Both the position numbers and the translations under genes were made by a program. The notes below the pieces were generated by a model. It saw only the letters and a program-made list of their open reading frames with translations, had not been told where the DNA came from and ran no database searches. Of a stretch of 34,741 bases of DNA, positions 9,095-16,519 are shown one piece after another. The stretch comes from SCQX01 sp035720945 (lineage in GTDB: Bacteria > Pseudomonadota > Gammaproteobacteria > Burkholderiales > Burkholderiaceae_B), in contig DASTNK010000002.1 in the NCBI GenBank assembly GCA_035720945.1, positions 1-34,741 on the forward strand, given 5' to 3'. Each line of letters begins with the position of its first letter. Positions within the stretch are counted from its first letter, which is position 1.

Positions 9095-10243
9095 TCAAGA
9101 ACCCGACGGTGTCCCCATATGCTGCGACAGCACGGTGATGATGCGCTTGGCCGTGGCGCTATCATCGCGCTTGCCGTTGGCGTCGAGCACCGTGACCAGG
9201 GAGGATGTCCCGTCACTTTGTTGGGCCACATGCAACCGATATTTCGTCGGCGCCGCGGTGTTCTTCGTGCCGAACAGTCGACCAATGAAGGTCTGCTGTT
9301 CGATCTTCACACCGGTGTCGGTATCCAGGTAGCTGATGTAGTAATCACCCGCTGAGCGATCGCGATCATCGACCGAGAAACCGGCCGAATCCAGTGCGAT
9401 GCCGACACGCCGCCAGGCCCGATCGAACGGTTCCGACACTGTCAGGTCGGCGCTCTGGCCAGCGGTCTGGGCCTGAACCTTGGTCTGGGTGGGGTCTTTC
9501 ACCGCCTGGGCGATGAGCGTATGGGCTTCGTTGACATTGGTACCCAGGTACACCATGAGACGCGCCAGCATGGCGGCGTTCAACCCCTGGTCCTCCTTGC
9601 CGGGCACCCACTTGGACGTGGAAAAGTCGGGCGAGACTTTTTCAACCATGTGCTGGTGACTGATGTAGATTTCAGTGTGCCCGTTCACCCGTTCGATGCG
9701 GGTACGGAAGCGATCGCGTTCGCCGCTGTCGAACACCTGGTCGAGCAACCCGCCCAGAGCAGAGCGTATCCAGCCTTCGGGAATCTTGGCGCGGTTCTCG
9801 GCCCAGTCCGTCTGGATGAGACCCGCCTTGGGATCCTGGTTGTGGATGGTGAAGCCTTGGTCGCCCCAGAACTCGACCACCTTGGGATAGATGCTCTGGG
9901 CCGGCTGGTCGACCACCAGCCAGTGGATGTCGCCGTCGCGCATCACTTTCATGCCCGGTGTGTTCGGCAGAACGGCGTTGTCGGCGTTTTGCGCATTGCG
10001 GGCGGCCTGGCTTTGCGCGTACTTGCTGTACGTGGCCATACCTTCGGGCGCGCGGTAGTGCGGATTGCTATCGGCCTGGGTGAGGTCGGGCGGAATGGTG
10101 AGGGGCTCGCCCGCCACCGTGCTCTTGTAGTTCACGGATTCCTGATCGCTCATGAACTTGTTCAGCGAACACCCCGACAGGGCAAGCAGGCTCAATCCCA
10201 CCACCACGGCGGTGGCGTGTTTCTTCAGGCGCATAATCGTCAT
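9095..10243 (-). CDS. bamC: Outer-membrane assembly lipoprotein BamC (NlpB/DapX)
   Basis: BamC is a lipoprotein of the BAM complex, which inserts beta-barrel proteins into the outer membrane. The N-terminus has a lipoprotein signal with lipobox LSGC and lipidated Cys25. An unstructured segment follows (about 26-95), including VAGEPLTIPPDL, the proline-rich part that in E. coli contacts BamD. Two BamC helix-grip domains occupy about 105-230 and 270-375. At 382 residues it is somewhat longer than E. coli BamC (344). The ATG at 10243 is two bases from the dapA stop; Met4 (10234) is an alternative start that shortens the signal peptide. The dapA-bamC pair is the same order as E. coli dapA-dapX, which supports the call. 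Surface exposure and BAM role are from family knowledge. Confidence 0.9.
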   Translation of the reverse strand: MTIMRLKKHATAVVVGLSLLALSGCSLNKFMSDQESVNYKSTVAGEPLTIPPDLTQADSNPHYRAPEGMATYSKYAQSQAARNAQNADNAVLPNTPGMKVMRDGDIHWLVVDQPAQSIYPKVVEFWGDQGFTIHNQDPKAGLIQTDWAENRAKIPEGWIRSALGGLLDQVFDSGERDRFRTRIERVNGHTEIYISHQHMVEKVSPDFSTSKWVPGKEDQGLNAAMLARLMVYLGTNVNEAHTLIAQAVKDPTQTKVQAQTAGQSADLTVSEPFDRAWRRVGIALDSAGFSVDDRDRSAGDYYISYLDTDTGVKIEQQTFIGRLFGTKNTAAPTKYRLHVAQQSDGTSSLVTVLDANGKRDDSATAKRIITVLSQHMGTPSGS

Positions 10244-10245
10244 TT

Positions 10246-11148
10246 TCAGAGTAGTCCCGCGTCTTTCATGGCATCGCGCACGACCGCGCGATACTGTTCG
10301 TGCAAAGGGGTCAAGGGCAGCCTGTACCCCAGTTCAGTCAGCCCGAGTTCAGCAACAGCCCACTTCACCGGAATAGGGTTGGACTCGACAAACAGGGCTT
10401 GATTCAACAACGCCAGCCGGCCATTGAGCTCTCGCACACGGACGGCGTCGCCCGCCAGCGCCGCCGCGCACAATTCGTGCATGAGCTTCGGCGCCACGTT
10501 GGCTGTGACGGAAATGTTGCCGCATCCGCCCAGGAGAATGAGCGCGGCCGCGGTGGGATCGTCGCCGCTGATAAGCATGAATTCCTTGGGGACACGGCGC
10601 AGCAGATCGGCGACCCGCGCGATATTGCCGGTGGCATCCTTGACACCGACGATACCCGGCACCCGCGCCAGCCGGGCGAGGGTCTCGTTCGACATATCGG
10701 CACTCGTGCGGCCCGGGACGTTGTACAGCACGGTGGGCAGATCCACGGCTTCGGCGACCGTCTTGAAATGCTGATACATGCCTTCCTGGGTCGGTTTGTT
10801 GTAATACGGCACCACGGACAGACCCGCATCGGCCCCCACCGCCTTGGCATGGCGCGACAGGTGAATGGCTTCGGAGGTGGAGTTCCCACCCACCCCGGCA
10901 ATGACCGGCAGCCGCCCGGCGGAGTGTTCAACCGCGATCCGGATGAGTTCGGCTTGTTCATCGACGCTGACGGTGGGAGACTCGCCGGACGTGCCGACCA
11001 CCGCCAGCACGTCGGTACCCTGCTCGATGTGCCAGTCGATCAGTTTTCGGTAAGCGTTGAAATCCAGGCTGCCGTCCGGGTGCATGGGGGTGACCAGGGC
11101 GACCATACTGCCCTGAAAACGGGGAATCGGGGAATCCGTGCTGGCCAT
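10246..11148 (-). CDS. dapA: 4-hydroxy-tetrahydrodipicolinate synthase
   Basis: DapA condenses pyruvate with aspartate semialdehyde, the first committed step of lysine and diaminopimelate synthesis, in the cytoplasm. All key residues are visible with a constant offset of nine from E. coli: Thr53 in GTSGES, Tyr116 in PYYNKP, Tyr142 in LYNVPGRTS, and the Schiff-base Lys170 in GVKDATGN. The start at 11148 gives a 300-residue protein with the normal N-terminus (RFQGSMVALVTPM). AGGAG lies about 12 bases upstream. The open frame continues to 11259, but that extension (rich in His, Arg and Ala) does not look like part of the family. It is followed at once by bamC. The TIM-barrel enzyme appears intact, and lysine feedback cannot be judged from sequence. 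Confidence 0.96.
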   Translation of the reverse strand: MASTDSPIPRFQGSMVALVTPMHPDGSLDFNAYRKLIDWHIEQGTDVLAVVGTSGESPTVSVDEQAELIRIAVEHSAGRLPVIAGVGGNSTSEAIHLSRHAKAVGADAGLSVVPYYNKPTQEGMYQHFKTVAEAVDLPTVLYNVPGRTSADMSNETLARLARVPGIVGVKDATGNIARVADLLRRVPKEFMLISGDDPTAAALILLGGCGNISVTANVAPKLMHELCAAALAGDAVRVRELNGRLALLNQALFVESNPIPVKWAVAELGLTELGYRLPLTPLHEQYRAVVRDAMKDAGLL

Positions 11149-11289
11149 GATGGAAATGATCTCCTGAAACACGCGGTCTCGTTGCGCCCGGCTGGCTCTT
11201 GCCAGGCATGCCCGCCAAGCGGCCGCCCGATGCGTCGGGTGACCCGGTTTGGCGGTCAACGTATTAGTTTAACGGATTGGCGCGCGAAT

Positions 11290-11940
11290 TTATAAAAACC
11301 ACCTGACCACCGCCTGGCCAAAAGCCAGGAAGGGGGTCAGCACGAACCACAAGCCCCCGGCAAGCATCAGCACGATCAGGATCACCAGGCCATAGGGCTC
11401 GATCTTCGAATAGCGCCAGGCCATGCGCGACGGCAATAGGCTGAACACGATGCGGCCACCATCAAGCGGCGGCAGGGGAATCAGATTGAGCGCCATCAGG
11501 ATCAGGTTGACCTGAATGCCGGCGATCGCCATCTGTACCCAGAAATCGGCCTGACCGGCCCCTGTGGACGCGAGCATACGCAGCGACAGCGCCCACAGCA
11601 CCGCCATCAACAGATTGGAGGCCGGACCGGCAAGCGCCACCCACAGCATGTCGCGCTTGGGCTGGCGCAGCCGGCTCCAGTCGACGGGCACCGGCTTGGC
11701 CCAACCGAAGAGGATGCCCCCCATGCCCAGCAGCTTGCTGCCGAACAGCAAGACCAGGGGGACCACGATCGTGCCCATGGGGTCGATGTGCCGCATGGGG
11801 TTGATGCTGACCCGCCCAGCCTGATACGCGGTCGGGTCACCGAATAAGCGCGCCACATAACCGTGCGCGGCCTCGTGCAATGTAATGCCGAACAGTACCG
11901 GCAAGGCGTATATGGTGATGGTTTGAATCAGGGAATCCAT
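11290..11940 (-). CDS. Site-2 protease family (M50) intramembrane metalloprotease
   Basis: This is a 216-residue integral membrane protein of the compact M50 group. The zinc-binding HEAAH motif (His22, Glu23, His26) lies in the first membrane segment. The third ligand is Asp160 in NLIPLPPLDGGR, in a later segment. The motif PMRHIDPMGT and the FGWAKPVPVD stretch are typical of small S2P homologues with no PDZ domain. Such proteases cut membrane-bound substrates, but the substrate of this subgroup is generally not known. The start at 11940 (MDSLIQ) is preferred over 11985 because it puts HEAAH at the usual distance and has TGGA upstream. It lies between yciO and dapA on the same strand. No partner anti-sigma gene is next to it. 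Confidence 0.88.
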   Translation of the reverse strand: MDSLIQTITIYALPVLFGITLHEAAHGYVARLFGDPTAYQAGRVSINPMRHIDPMGTIVVPLVLLFGSKLLGMGGILFGWAKPVPVDWSRLRQPKRDMLWVALAGPASNLLMAVLWALSLRMLASTGAGQADFWVQMAIAGIQVNLILMALNLIPLPPLDGGRIVFSLLPSRMAWRYSKIEPYGLVILIVLMLAGGLWFVLTPFLAFGQAVVRWFL

Positions 11941-12125
11941 GGGTTTCCAGAAGAAGGACCGGGCACCGGTCGGCAACCTTAACACACTGCGCCAGGCACG
12001 GCCGCAACGTCATGCCAAGGTATTGCGCCCCGCAGGCGCGAGCCCCTTCCATTTTCCCTCTATTTTCCTGTCAGCGTGGCGCTCCCTCTTCCTGTGGGGC
12101 GGACCCTCTGCGGTGCGAACAGGTC

Positions 12126-12755
12126 TTATGCCTCGATGCCGAGTCCGGCCAGATTGCCCTGCCCGCGCCGGATGACCTGCGGCACAGGCCCGGTCAGATC
12201 GAGGACCGTGGTGGGCATGAGCGGGCAGGCGCCACCGTCAATGACAGCCGCCAATTGATTACCGTAGCGCTGGTAGATGTCCTCGGCGTCGTTCAGGGGC
12301 TCATCCTCGTCTTCGGGAATCAGCGTGGTGGACATCAGTGGCGACCCCGCATGCTCGATGAGCTCGAGCGCGATGCGGTGATCGGGCACCCGTATGCCGA
12401 TGGTCTTGCGCGACGGATGCGACACACGGCGCGGCACTTCTTTCGTGGCCTCGAGGATGAACGTCCAGGGGCCGGGCGTGGCCTTTTTCAGGAGCCGGTA
12501 TTGGGCATTATCGACCCGTGCGAAATGACCGATCTCAGCCAGATCGCGACACAACAGCGTCAGGTGATGGCGTTCGTCCAACCCCCGCAACCGGCGCAAT
12601 GCGTCGGCCGCCGCCTTATCGTCGAGACGCGCCAACACCGCATAGCTGGAATCGGTGGGCACCGCCACCAAACCACCGCCCGCGAGCAACTGCCCCGCCT
12701 GCCTGAGCAGACGGGCCTGCGGATTCTGAGAATGAACGACGAAAAGCTGTGCCAT
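12126..12755 (-). CDS. yciO: YciO-type Sua5/YrdC family protein
   Basis: The 209-residue protein has the YrdC/Sua5 double-stranded RNA-binding-like fold, of which TsaC makes threonylcarbamoyl-AMP for tRNA t6A modification. Recognisable segments include LVAVPTDSSYAVLARLDD (about 29-46), TPGPWTFILEAT, RKTIGIRVPDH and PLMSTTLIPEDEDE. Length matches E. coli YciO (206) rather than the longer Sua5. The lysine-containing KxR motif near residue 58 and the SANxSG motif of TsaC are altered here (LRGLDERHHL, MSTTLI). I therefore call it the YciO paralogue, whose own role is not settled, and not the essential t6A enzyme. It is read with the M50 protease gene downstream, 185 bp away. The start is the first ATG of the family N-terminus (MAQLFVVHSQ). 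Confidence 0.85.
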   Translation of the reverse strand: MAQLFVVHSQNPQARLLRQAGQLLAGGGLVAVPTDSSYAVLARLDDKAAADALRRLRGLDERHHLTLLCRDLAEIGHFARVDNAQYRLLKKATPGPWTFILEATKEVPRRVSHPSRKTIGIRVPDHRIALELIEHAGSPLMSTTLIPEDEDEPLNDAEDIYQRYGNQLAAVIDGGACPLMPTTVLDLTGPVPQVIRRGQGNLAGLGIEA

Positions 12756-12838
12756 TGAATAATCCTAGAATGCGATGCCTTCCAGGCACCGGGCGCGCTC
12801 GCACCCAATGCGAAACCAGCGGCGAACCCACGACCGGG

Positions 12839-13294
12839 TCAATGATAGCCGCTGACGGCCGCCACACACACCACAATCAGCCCGAGCACCAGATTGATCG
12901 CGATCAGCATACGGATCTGATTCGCTTTACCGGCGGCAAGTTCCCAGTCGTTGGCCGCGACCGCCTGTTTCAGGCGACGAAACGGTGCGAAATACACATG
13001 CAGGAAGATCAGGATCATGATGCCGCCGAGCCCCATCATCACGTGGATAAGCCCACCTGCGTTGGCCATGCCCCCGAATTTGCCGAACACCGCCCACACC
13101 CCCGTGACCAGCAACACCACGACCGCCAGCCAGACCCATGCGAAAAACCGCGCGCAAACCACCGCCCACAGCCGAAGCTTCTGTTGCGGTTCGAGCACCG
13201 CGTCCGCCGCCGGACGCAATGCCAGATAGGCGAAGAACATGCCCCCCACCCATATGACGGCCGAAAGCATGTGCAGAATCACGATGAGTGCCAT
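12839..13294 (-). CDS. CopD-like four-helix membrane protein
   Basis: A 151-residue membrane protein with about four hydrophobic helices (near 1-24, 45-67, 78-102 and 127-148). The first contains HMLSAVIWVGGMFFAYLALRP, with His8 and the WVGG motif common in proteins annotated as CopD family, some of which help copper uptake or are heme-binding. A perfect AAGGAGG ribosome-binding site lies six bases before the ATG at 13294. It is 83 bp upstream of yciO on the same strand and may be cotranscribed. No copper chaperone or CopC gene is nearby, so a copper role is not supported by context. Family membership is likely; function is open. Confidence 0.7.
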   Translation of the reverse strand: MALIVILHMLSAVIWVGGMFFAYLALRPAADAVLEPQQKLRLWAVVCARFFAWVWLAVVVLLVTGVWAVFGKFGGMANAGGLIHVMMGLGGIMILIFLHVYFAPFRRLKQAVAANDWELAAGKANQIRMLIAINLVLGLIVVCVAAVSGYH

Positions 13295-13482
13295 ACGTCA
13301 ACCTCCTTGACTCGCGCTGAACAACGCGAAACATCCGAACCGCCCACCGCCGTGACCCGGACGCCGGGCAGCGCCAATGTCTATAGCCTAACACCAGCCT
13401 TCACGCCCCAGTGCCCTGATTTGGGGGGTGATTGAAAAATAAATCGACCGGAATCTTCTGGAGGCCGATATCCATGCCTCCG

Positions 13483-13528
13483 AAAAAACAAGCGGCGGAT
13501 CCCCATGCCAAGCATGGAGGGTCCGCCG
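13483..13528 (-). terminator. Rho-independent terminator of the small serine-rich gene
   Basis: On the minus strand a stem of about 16 bp with one or two mismatches (arms 13513-13528 and 13493-13509, loop about three bases) is followed by CTTG and T6 (complement of A6 at 13483-13488). It lies 60 bp past the stop of the 13590-13823 gene, making that gene a single-gene transcript. Confidence 0.8.
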
Positions 13529-13589
13529 ACAGGCCGCCCGTCTTGACGCCTAGCGCCTCGGCAGGCCAGCACACTTAGAGTGCCCGCAT

Positions 13590-13823
13590 CTATTTCTTGT
13601 GGGACGAATTCATTTTGTCCATGCTCGACGACGACGAGGAGTTCGACTCGTTGACGGAACTGGCGGGAATCGTGGTTTCCTTGATGGTCAGGGTCGGCTG
13701 GACGTCGATCTTCTGGGCCTTGATCCAGGCTTCATGCTGAGCCTGGGTTTCGTGGGCCTGAACGGTGGCGAACGGCGCAGCCAGCAATGCGGAAACCAGA
13801 AGGGTCTTATAGAGCTGTTTCAT
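13590..13823 (-). CDS. Small exported serine-rich protein, unknown function
   Basis: A 77-residue protein with a clear Sec signal peptide: Lys2/Lys6, a hydrophobic core (LLVSALLAAPFA), and a likely cut after VQA at residue 23. The mature part is about 54 residues. It starts with a charged, His/Gln-rich segment and ends in a serine/asparagine tract (ESNSSSSSS) and a basic tail (HKK). There is no cysteine and no recognised domain. The start is supported by AAGGTG about nine bases upstream, and a strong terminator follows, so the gene looks real in spite of its size. I do not recognise the family. A periplasmic or secreted role is inferred only from the signal peptide. Confidence 0.7.
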   Translation of the reverse strand: MKQLYKTLLVSALLAAPFATVQAHETQAQHEAWIKAQKIDVQPTLTIKETTIPASSVNESNSSSSSSMDKMNSSHKK

Positions 13824-14084
13824 ATCATGAGCACCTTTTCAAGAAGATTGCCGAACTATTATCGTAGAGGAACGGCAACTCTTTGCAATGATACAAACGC
13901 TTCAATTTGTCACAATATCAGTGCGACAACTTCAGCCGTTTCATCAGGGTTTTCACGGATTTCGGGGGTACATAGCCCTCCTGCACGTTGTTTCAATCAG
14001 AAACATCTGGCCGCGCGGAAGCCCCGGGGTTCGCACAATGGCGACACACTCGGAAAGTGGCCAGAACCAGGGGGCGGGAAGAGT

Positions 14085-14161
14085 TGGGGTGACCGATGGG
14101 GCTCGAACCCACGACAACCGGAATCACAATCCGGGACTCTACCAACTGAGCTACGGTCACC
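14085..14161 (-). tRNA. tRNA-His (anticodon GTG)
   Basis: The minus strand folds into a full cloverleaf: acceptor stem GTGACCG/CGGTCAC, D arm GCTCAGTTGGTAGAGT, anticodon stem-loop CGGATTGTGATTCCG with anticodon GTG, and T arm GTGGGTTCGAGCCCCAT. The extra 5' G(-1) expected of tRNA-His (14161) faces discriminator C73 (14088), and CCA is encoded (14085-14087). An extended -10 element, TGCTAGAAT (about 14243-14251), may be its promoter. Confidence 0.96.
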
Positions 14162-14503
14162 ACTGACACCGGCTCGCGCAACGACAGAAGAGGTTGGCTC
14201 ACCAGCAAGATCCGGGCAGAACGCCAGAATCAAAGAAACGGGATTCTAGCATGAAGTCCAGACGAAGGCATCACACAAACCCCCTCCAGCATCGAATGAA
14301 TCTGGAAGGGCGCCGCGACGCCCGCATCGGATGATGCCTGGCCGCATAGCGCCACGCCTGGCCTGCATTTGACGTATGATTGATTCACTCATTCATCACA
14401 TCAATCGTTCATGCGCGCCGGCTGCCAATGGAACAACACACCGGCCGCACGGTGGTCTTCCATTATTTCCTCCATTCGACCGAATCCGTTCCCCCACCCC
14501 GTC
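14162..14503. promoter_or_regulatory. Intergenic region between tRNA-His and nadA with likely divergent promoters
   Basis: No gene is seen in these 342 bases. A minus-strand extended -10 (TGCTAGAAT, 14243-14251) can serve tRNA-His. On the plus strand TTGACG (14369-14374) with a 17-bp spacer and TTCATC (14392-14397) is a weak promoter candidate for nadA. The open frame running upstream of the nadA start to 14411 has no ribosome-binding site and is taken as leader. Confidence 0.35.
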
Positions 14504-15637
14504 ATGTCCAACATCAAAGCCGTTGAATTCGAACGCCCCTCCCCCGTTCCCGGTGCCCGCGTCACCGCGGAGGCATGGGCTCGCGTGCCAGCACCTGTGT
14601 CGTCCGACCAGAAATCCGCCCTGAAAAACCGCATCAAGGAACTGCTGCGGGCACAGCGGGCCGTGCTGGTGGCTCATTACTACGTCGATGCCGACATCCA
14701 GGACCTGGCCGAGGAAACCGGCGGTTGCGTGTCCGACTCGCTGGAGATGGCGCGCTTCGGGCGAGACAATCCCGCACAAACGCTGGTGGTGGCGGGTGTG
14801 CGCTTCATGGGCGAGACCGCCAAGATTCTCAGTCCGCACAAGCGCATCCTGATGCCTGATCTCGACGCGACCTGTTCACTGGACCTGGGCTGCGACCCAG
14901 TGGAATTCGGCGCCTTCTGCGATGCCAACCCCGACCGCACCGTGGTGGTCTACGCCAATACCAGCGCGGCCGTGAAGGCACGCGCCGACTGGATGGTGAC
15001 ATCATCCATCGGACTGGATATTGTCGCCCACCTGCATGAACGGGGGGACAAAATACTTTGGGCACCCGATCGCCACCTGGGGCACTACATCCAGAAACAG
15101 ACCGGTGCCGACATGTTGTTGTGGCAAGGGTCGTGTCTGGTTCACAATGAATTCAAGGGCCTTGAACTCGAAGCCCTGCGCCGCGAATATCCGGGCGCCA
15201 AGGTGCTGGTACACCCCGAATCGCCCGACGCCGTCATCGCCCAGGCCGATGCCACAGGCTCGACATCACAACTCATCGCTGCGGCCCAATCCATGGACGC
15301 CGACGTCTTCATCGTCGCGACGGACCAGGGCCTGTTGCACAAGATGCGGCAAGCAGCGCCCGGAAAACTGTTCATCGCAGCCCCAACCGCCGGCAACAGC
15401 GCCACTTGCAAAAGCTGCGCCCACTGCCCATGGATGGCCATGAATTCCCTGCAAGGCCTGGCCCACGTGCTGGAAACCGGCGTCAACGAAATCACCCTCG
15501 ACCCGGAGATTGGGCGCCGCGCGCTGGGCTGCATCGACCGCATGCTGGCGTTCGCCGCGCAACGCAAGGCAAACGTGCGCCCGGGCCCCGACCTGGCGCA
15601 AGAACAAGAACTCTTCGCTGGCGTGGGTCCCGCATGA
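14504..15637 (+). CDS. nadA: Quinolinate synthase NadA
   Basis: NadA joins iminoaspartate (made by NadB) with dihydroxyacetone phosphate to form quinolinate, using a 4Fe-4S cluster. With the start at 14504 the product has 377 residues and the three cluster cysteines fall at 124 (ATCSLDLGC), 211 (GSCLVHNEF) and 308 (CKSCAHCPWMAMN), each eleven beyond the E. coli positions 113, 200 and 297. Other conserved blocks are AHYYVDADIQDLAEETGG and YANTSAAVKA. The start is chosen by homology; the sequence before it (CCCCCACCCCGTC) has no Shine-Dalgarno match, so the true start could differ slightly. The stop overlaps the nadC ATG. It forms with nadC and the convergent nadB a complete NAD de novo cluster. 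Confidence 0.95.
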   Translation: MSNIKAVEFERPSPVPGARVTAEAWARVPAPVSSDQKSALKNRIKELLRAQRAVLVAHYYVDADIQDLAEETGGCVSDSLEMARFGRDNPAQTLVVAGVRFMGETAKILSPHKRILMPDLDATCSLDLGCDPVEFGAFCDANPDRTVVVYANTSAAVKARADWMVTSSIGLDIVAHLHERGDKILWAPDRHLGHYIQKQTGADMLLWQGSCLVHNEFKGLELEALRREYPGAKVLVHPESPDAVIAQADATGSTSQLIAAAQSMDADVFIVATDQGLLHKMRQAAPGKLFIAAPTAGNSATCKSCAHCPWMAMNSLQGLAHVLETGVNEITLDPEIGRRALGCIDRMLAFAAQRKANVRPGPDLAQEQELFAGVGPA

Positions 15638-16515
15638 ACGCAACCAACACATCGCCCCAGGGCTTCATGCCGTTCGATAACTCCCTGCGCGCGGCATTCG
15701 AAGCCGCCGTCGAATCCGCCTTGTCCGAAGATGTGGGAAGCGGCGACGTCACAGGGCTGCTCGTTCCTGCCACCGCCACCGCCACCGCCGAGCTCAAGGT
15801 GCGCGAGGAAGCCGTCCTGTGCGGCGCCCCGTGGTTCGAGGCCGTCATGCGCCGCTGCGCGCCACAGGCCCAAGTCGAATGGCGCTACGCCGAGGGCGAC
15901 CTCATGGCCGCCAACAGTCTGGTGTGCCGGGTGCGCGCACCCGCACGCGCGCTGCTCACCGCCGAACGCACGGCACTGAATTTTCTGCAATTGCTGTCGG
16001 CGACCGCCACCGCGACACGTCACTATGCCGCAATTGTCGAAGGCACCAACGCGCAAATCCTCGATACACGCAAAACGATCCCGGGCCTGCGTCTCGCGCA
16101 AAAGTACGCGGTACGCGTCGGGGGCGGCGCGAACCAGCGGCTGGCGCTTTATGACGGCGTGCTCATCAAAGAGAACCATATCGCGGCGGCTGGCAGCATC
16201 AAAGCCGTGATGGAGGCGGCGGCGAGCCTGCCCCGAACAGTGCCGGTTCAAATCGAGGTCGAGAGCCTCGACCAGCTTCGCCAGGCACTGGAAGCGGGCG
16301 CGACATCCGTCCTGCTCGATAATTTCACCCTGGACGCCATGCGGGAAGCCGTCGTCCTCACGGCGGGCCGAGCGCTCCTGGAGGCATCGGGCGGCATCAA
16401 CCACGACACCGTGCGCGCCATCGCGGAAACCGGCGTGGACCGTATCTCGATCGGCAGCCTGACCAAGGACATTCGCGCGGTGGACTATTCCCTGCGGGTC
16501 ACGCAAATGGGGTAG
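15634..16515 (+). CDS. nadC: Nicotinate-nucleotide pyrophosphorylase (carboxylating) NadC
   Basis: NadC converts quinolinate and PRPP to nicotinate mononucleotide with release of CO2. The 293-residue product has the conserved ALSEDVGSGDVT N-terminal motif (about 29-40), LNFLQLLSATAT, the active-site ILDTRKTIPGLR, KYAVRVGGG, LIKENHI, and the barrel strands QIEVESL, VLLDNF, EASGGI and ISIGSLT. One oddity is that the usual NHR motif reads NQR (Gln168), where other enzymes have an active-site histidine; I believe this variant is common in betaproteobacteria. The ATG overlaps the nadA stop (ATGA), so the two are translationally coupled. The frame is open back to about 15406, but that part overlaps nadA and is not coding. 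Convergent nadB ends only four bases away. Confidence 0.95.
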   Translation: MNATNTSPQGFMPFDNSLRAAFEAAVESALSEDVGSGDVTGLLVPATATATAELKVREEAVLCGAPWFEAVMRRCAPQAQVEWRYAEGDLMAANSLVCRVRAPARALLTAERTALNFLQLLSATATATRHYAAIVEGTNAQILDTRKTIPGLRLAQKYAVRVGGGANQRLALYDGVLIKENHIAAAGSIKAVMEAAASLPRTVPVQIEVESLDQLRQALEAGATSVLLDNFTLDAMREAVVLTAGRALLEASGGINHDTVRAIAETGVDRISIGSLTKDIRAVDYSLRVTQMG

Positions 16516-16519
16516 GCAA

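Noticed and set aside
13381..13572. Small minus-strand frame over the terminator region
   Set aside because: It covers the strong terminator hairpin, has no ribosome site and no recognisable sequence.
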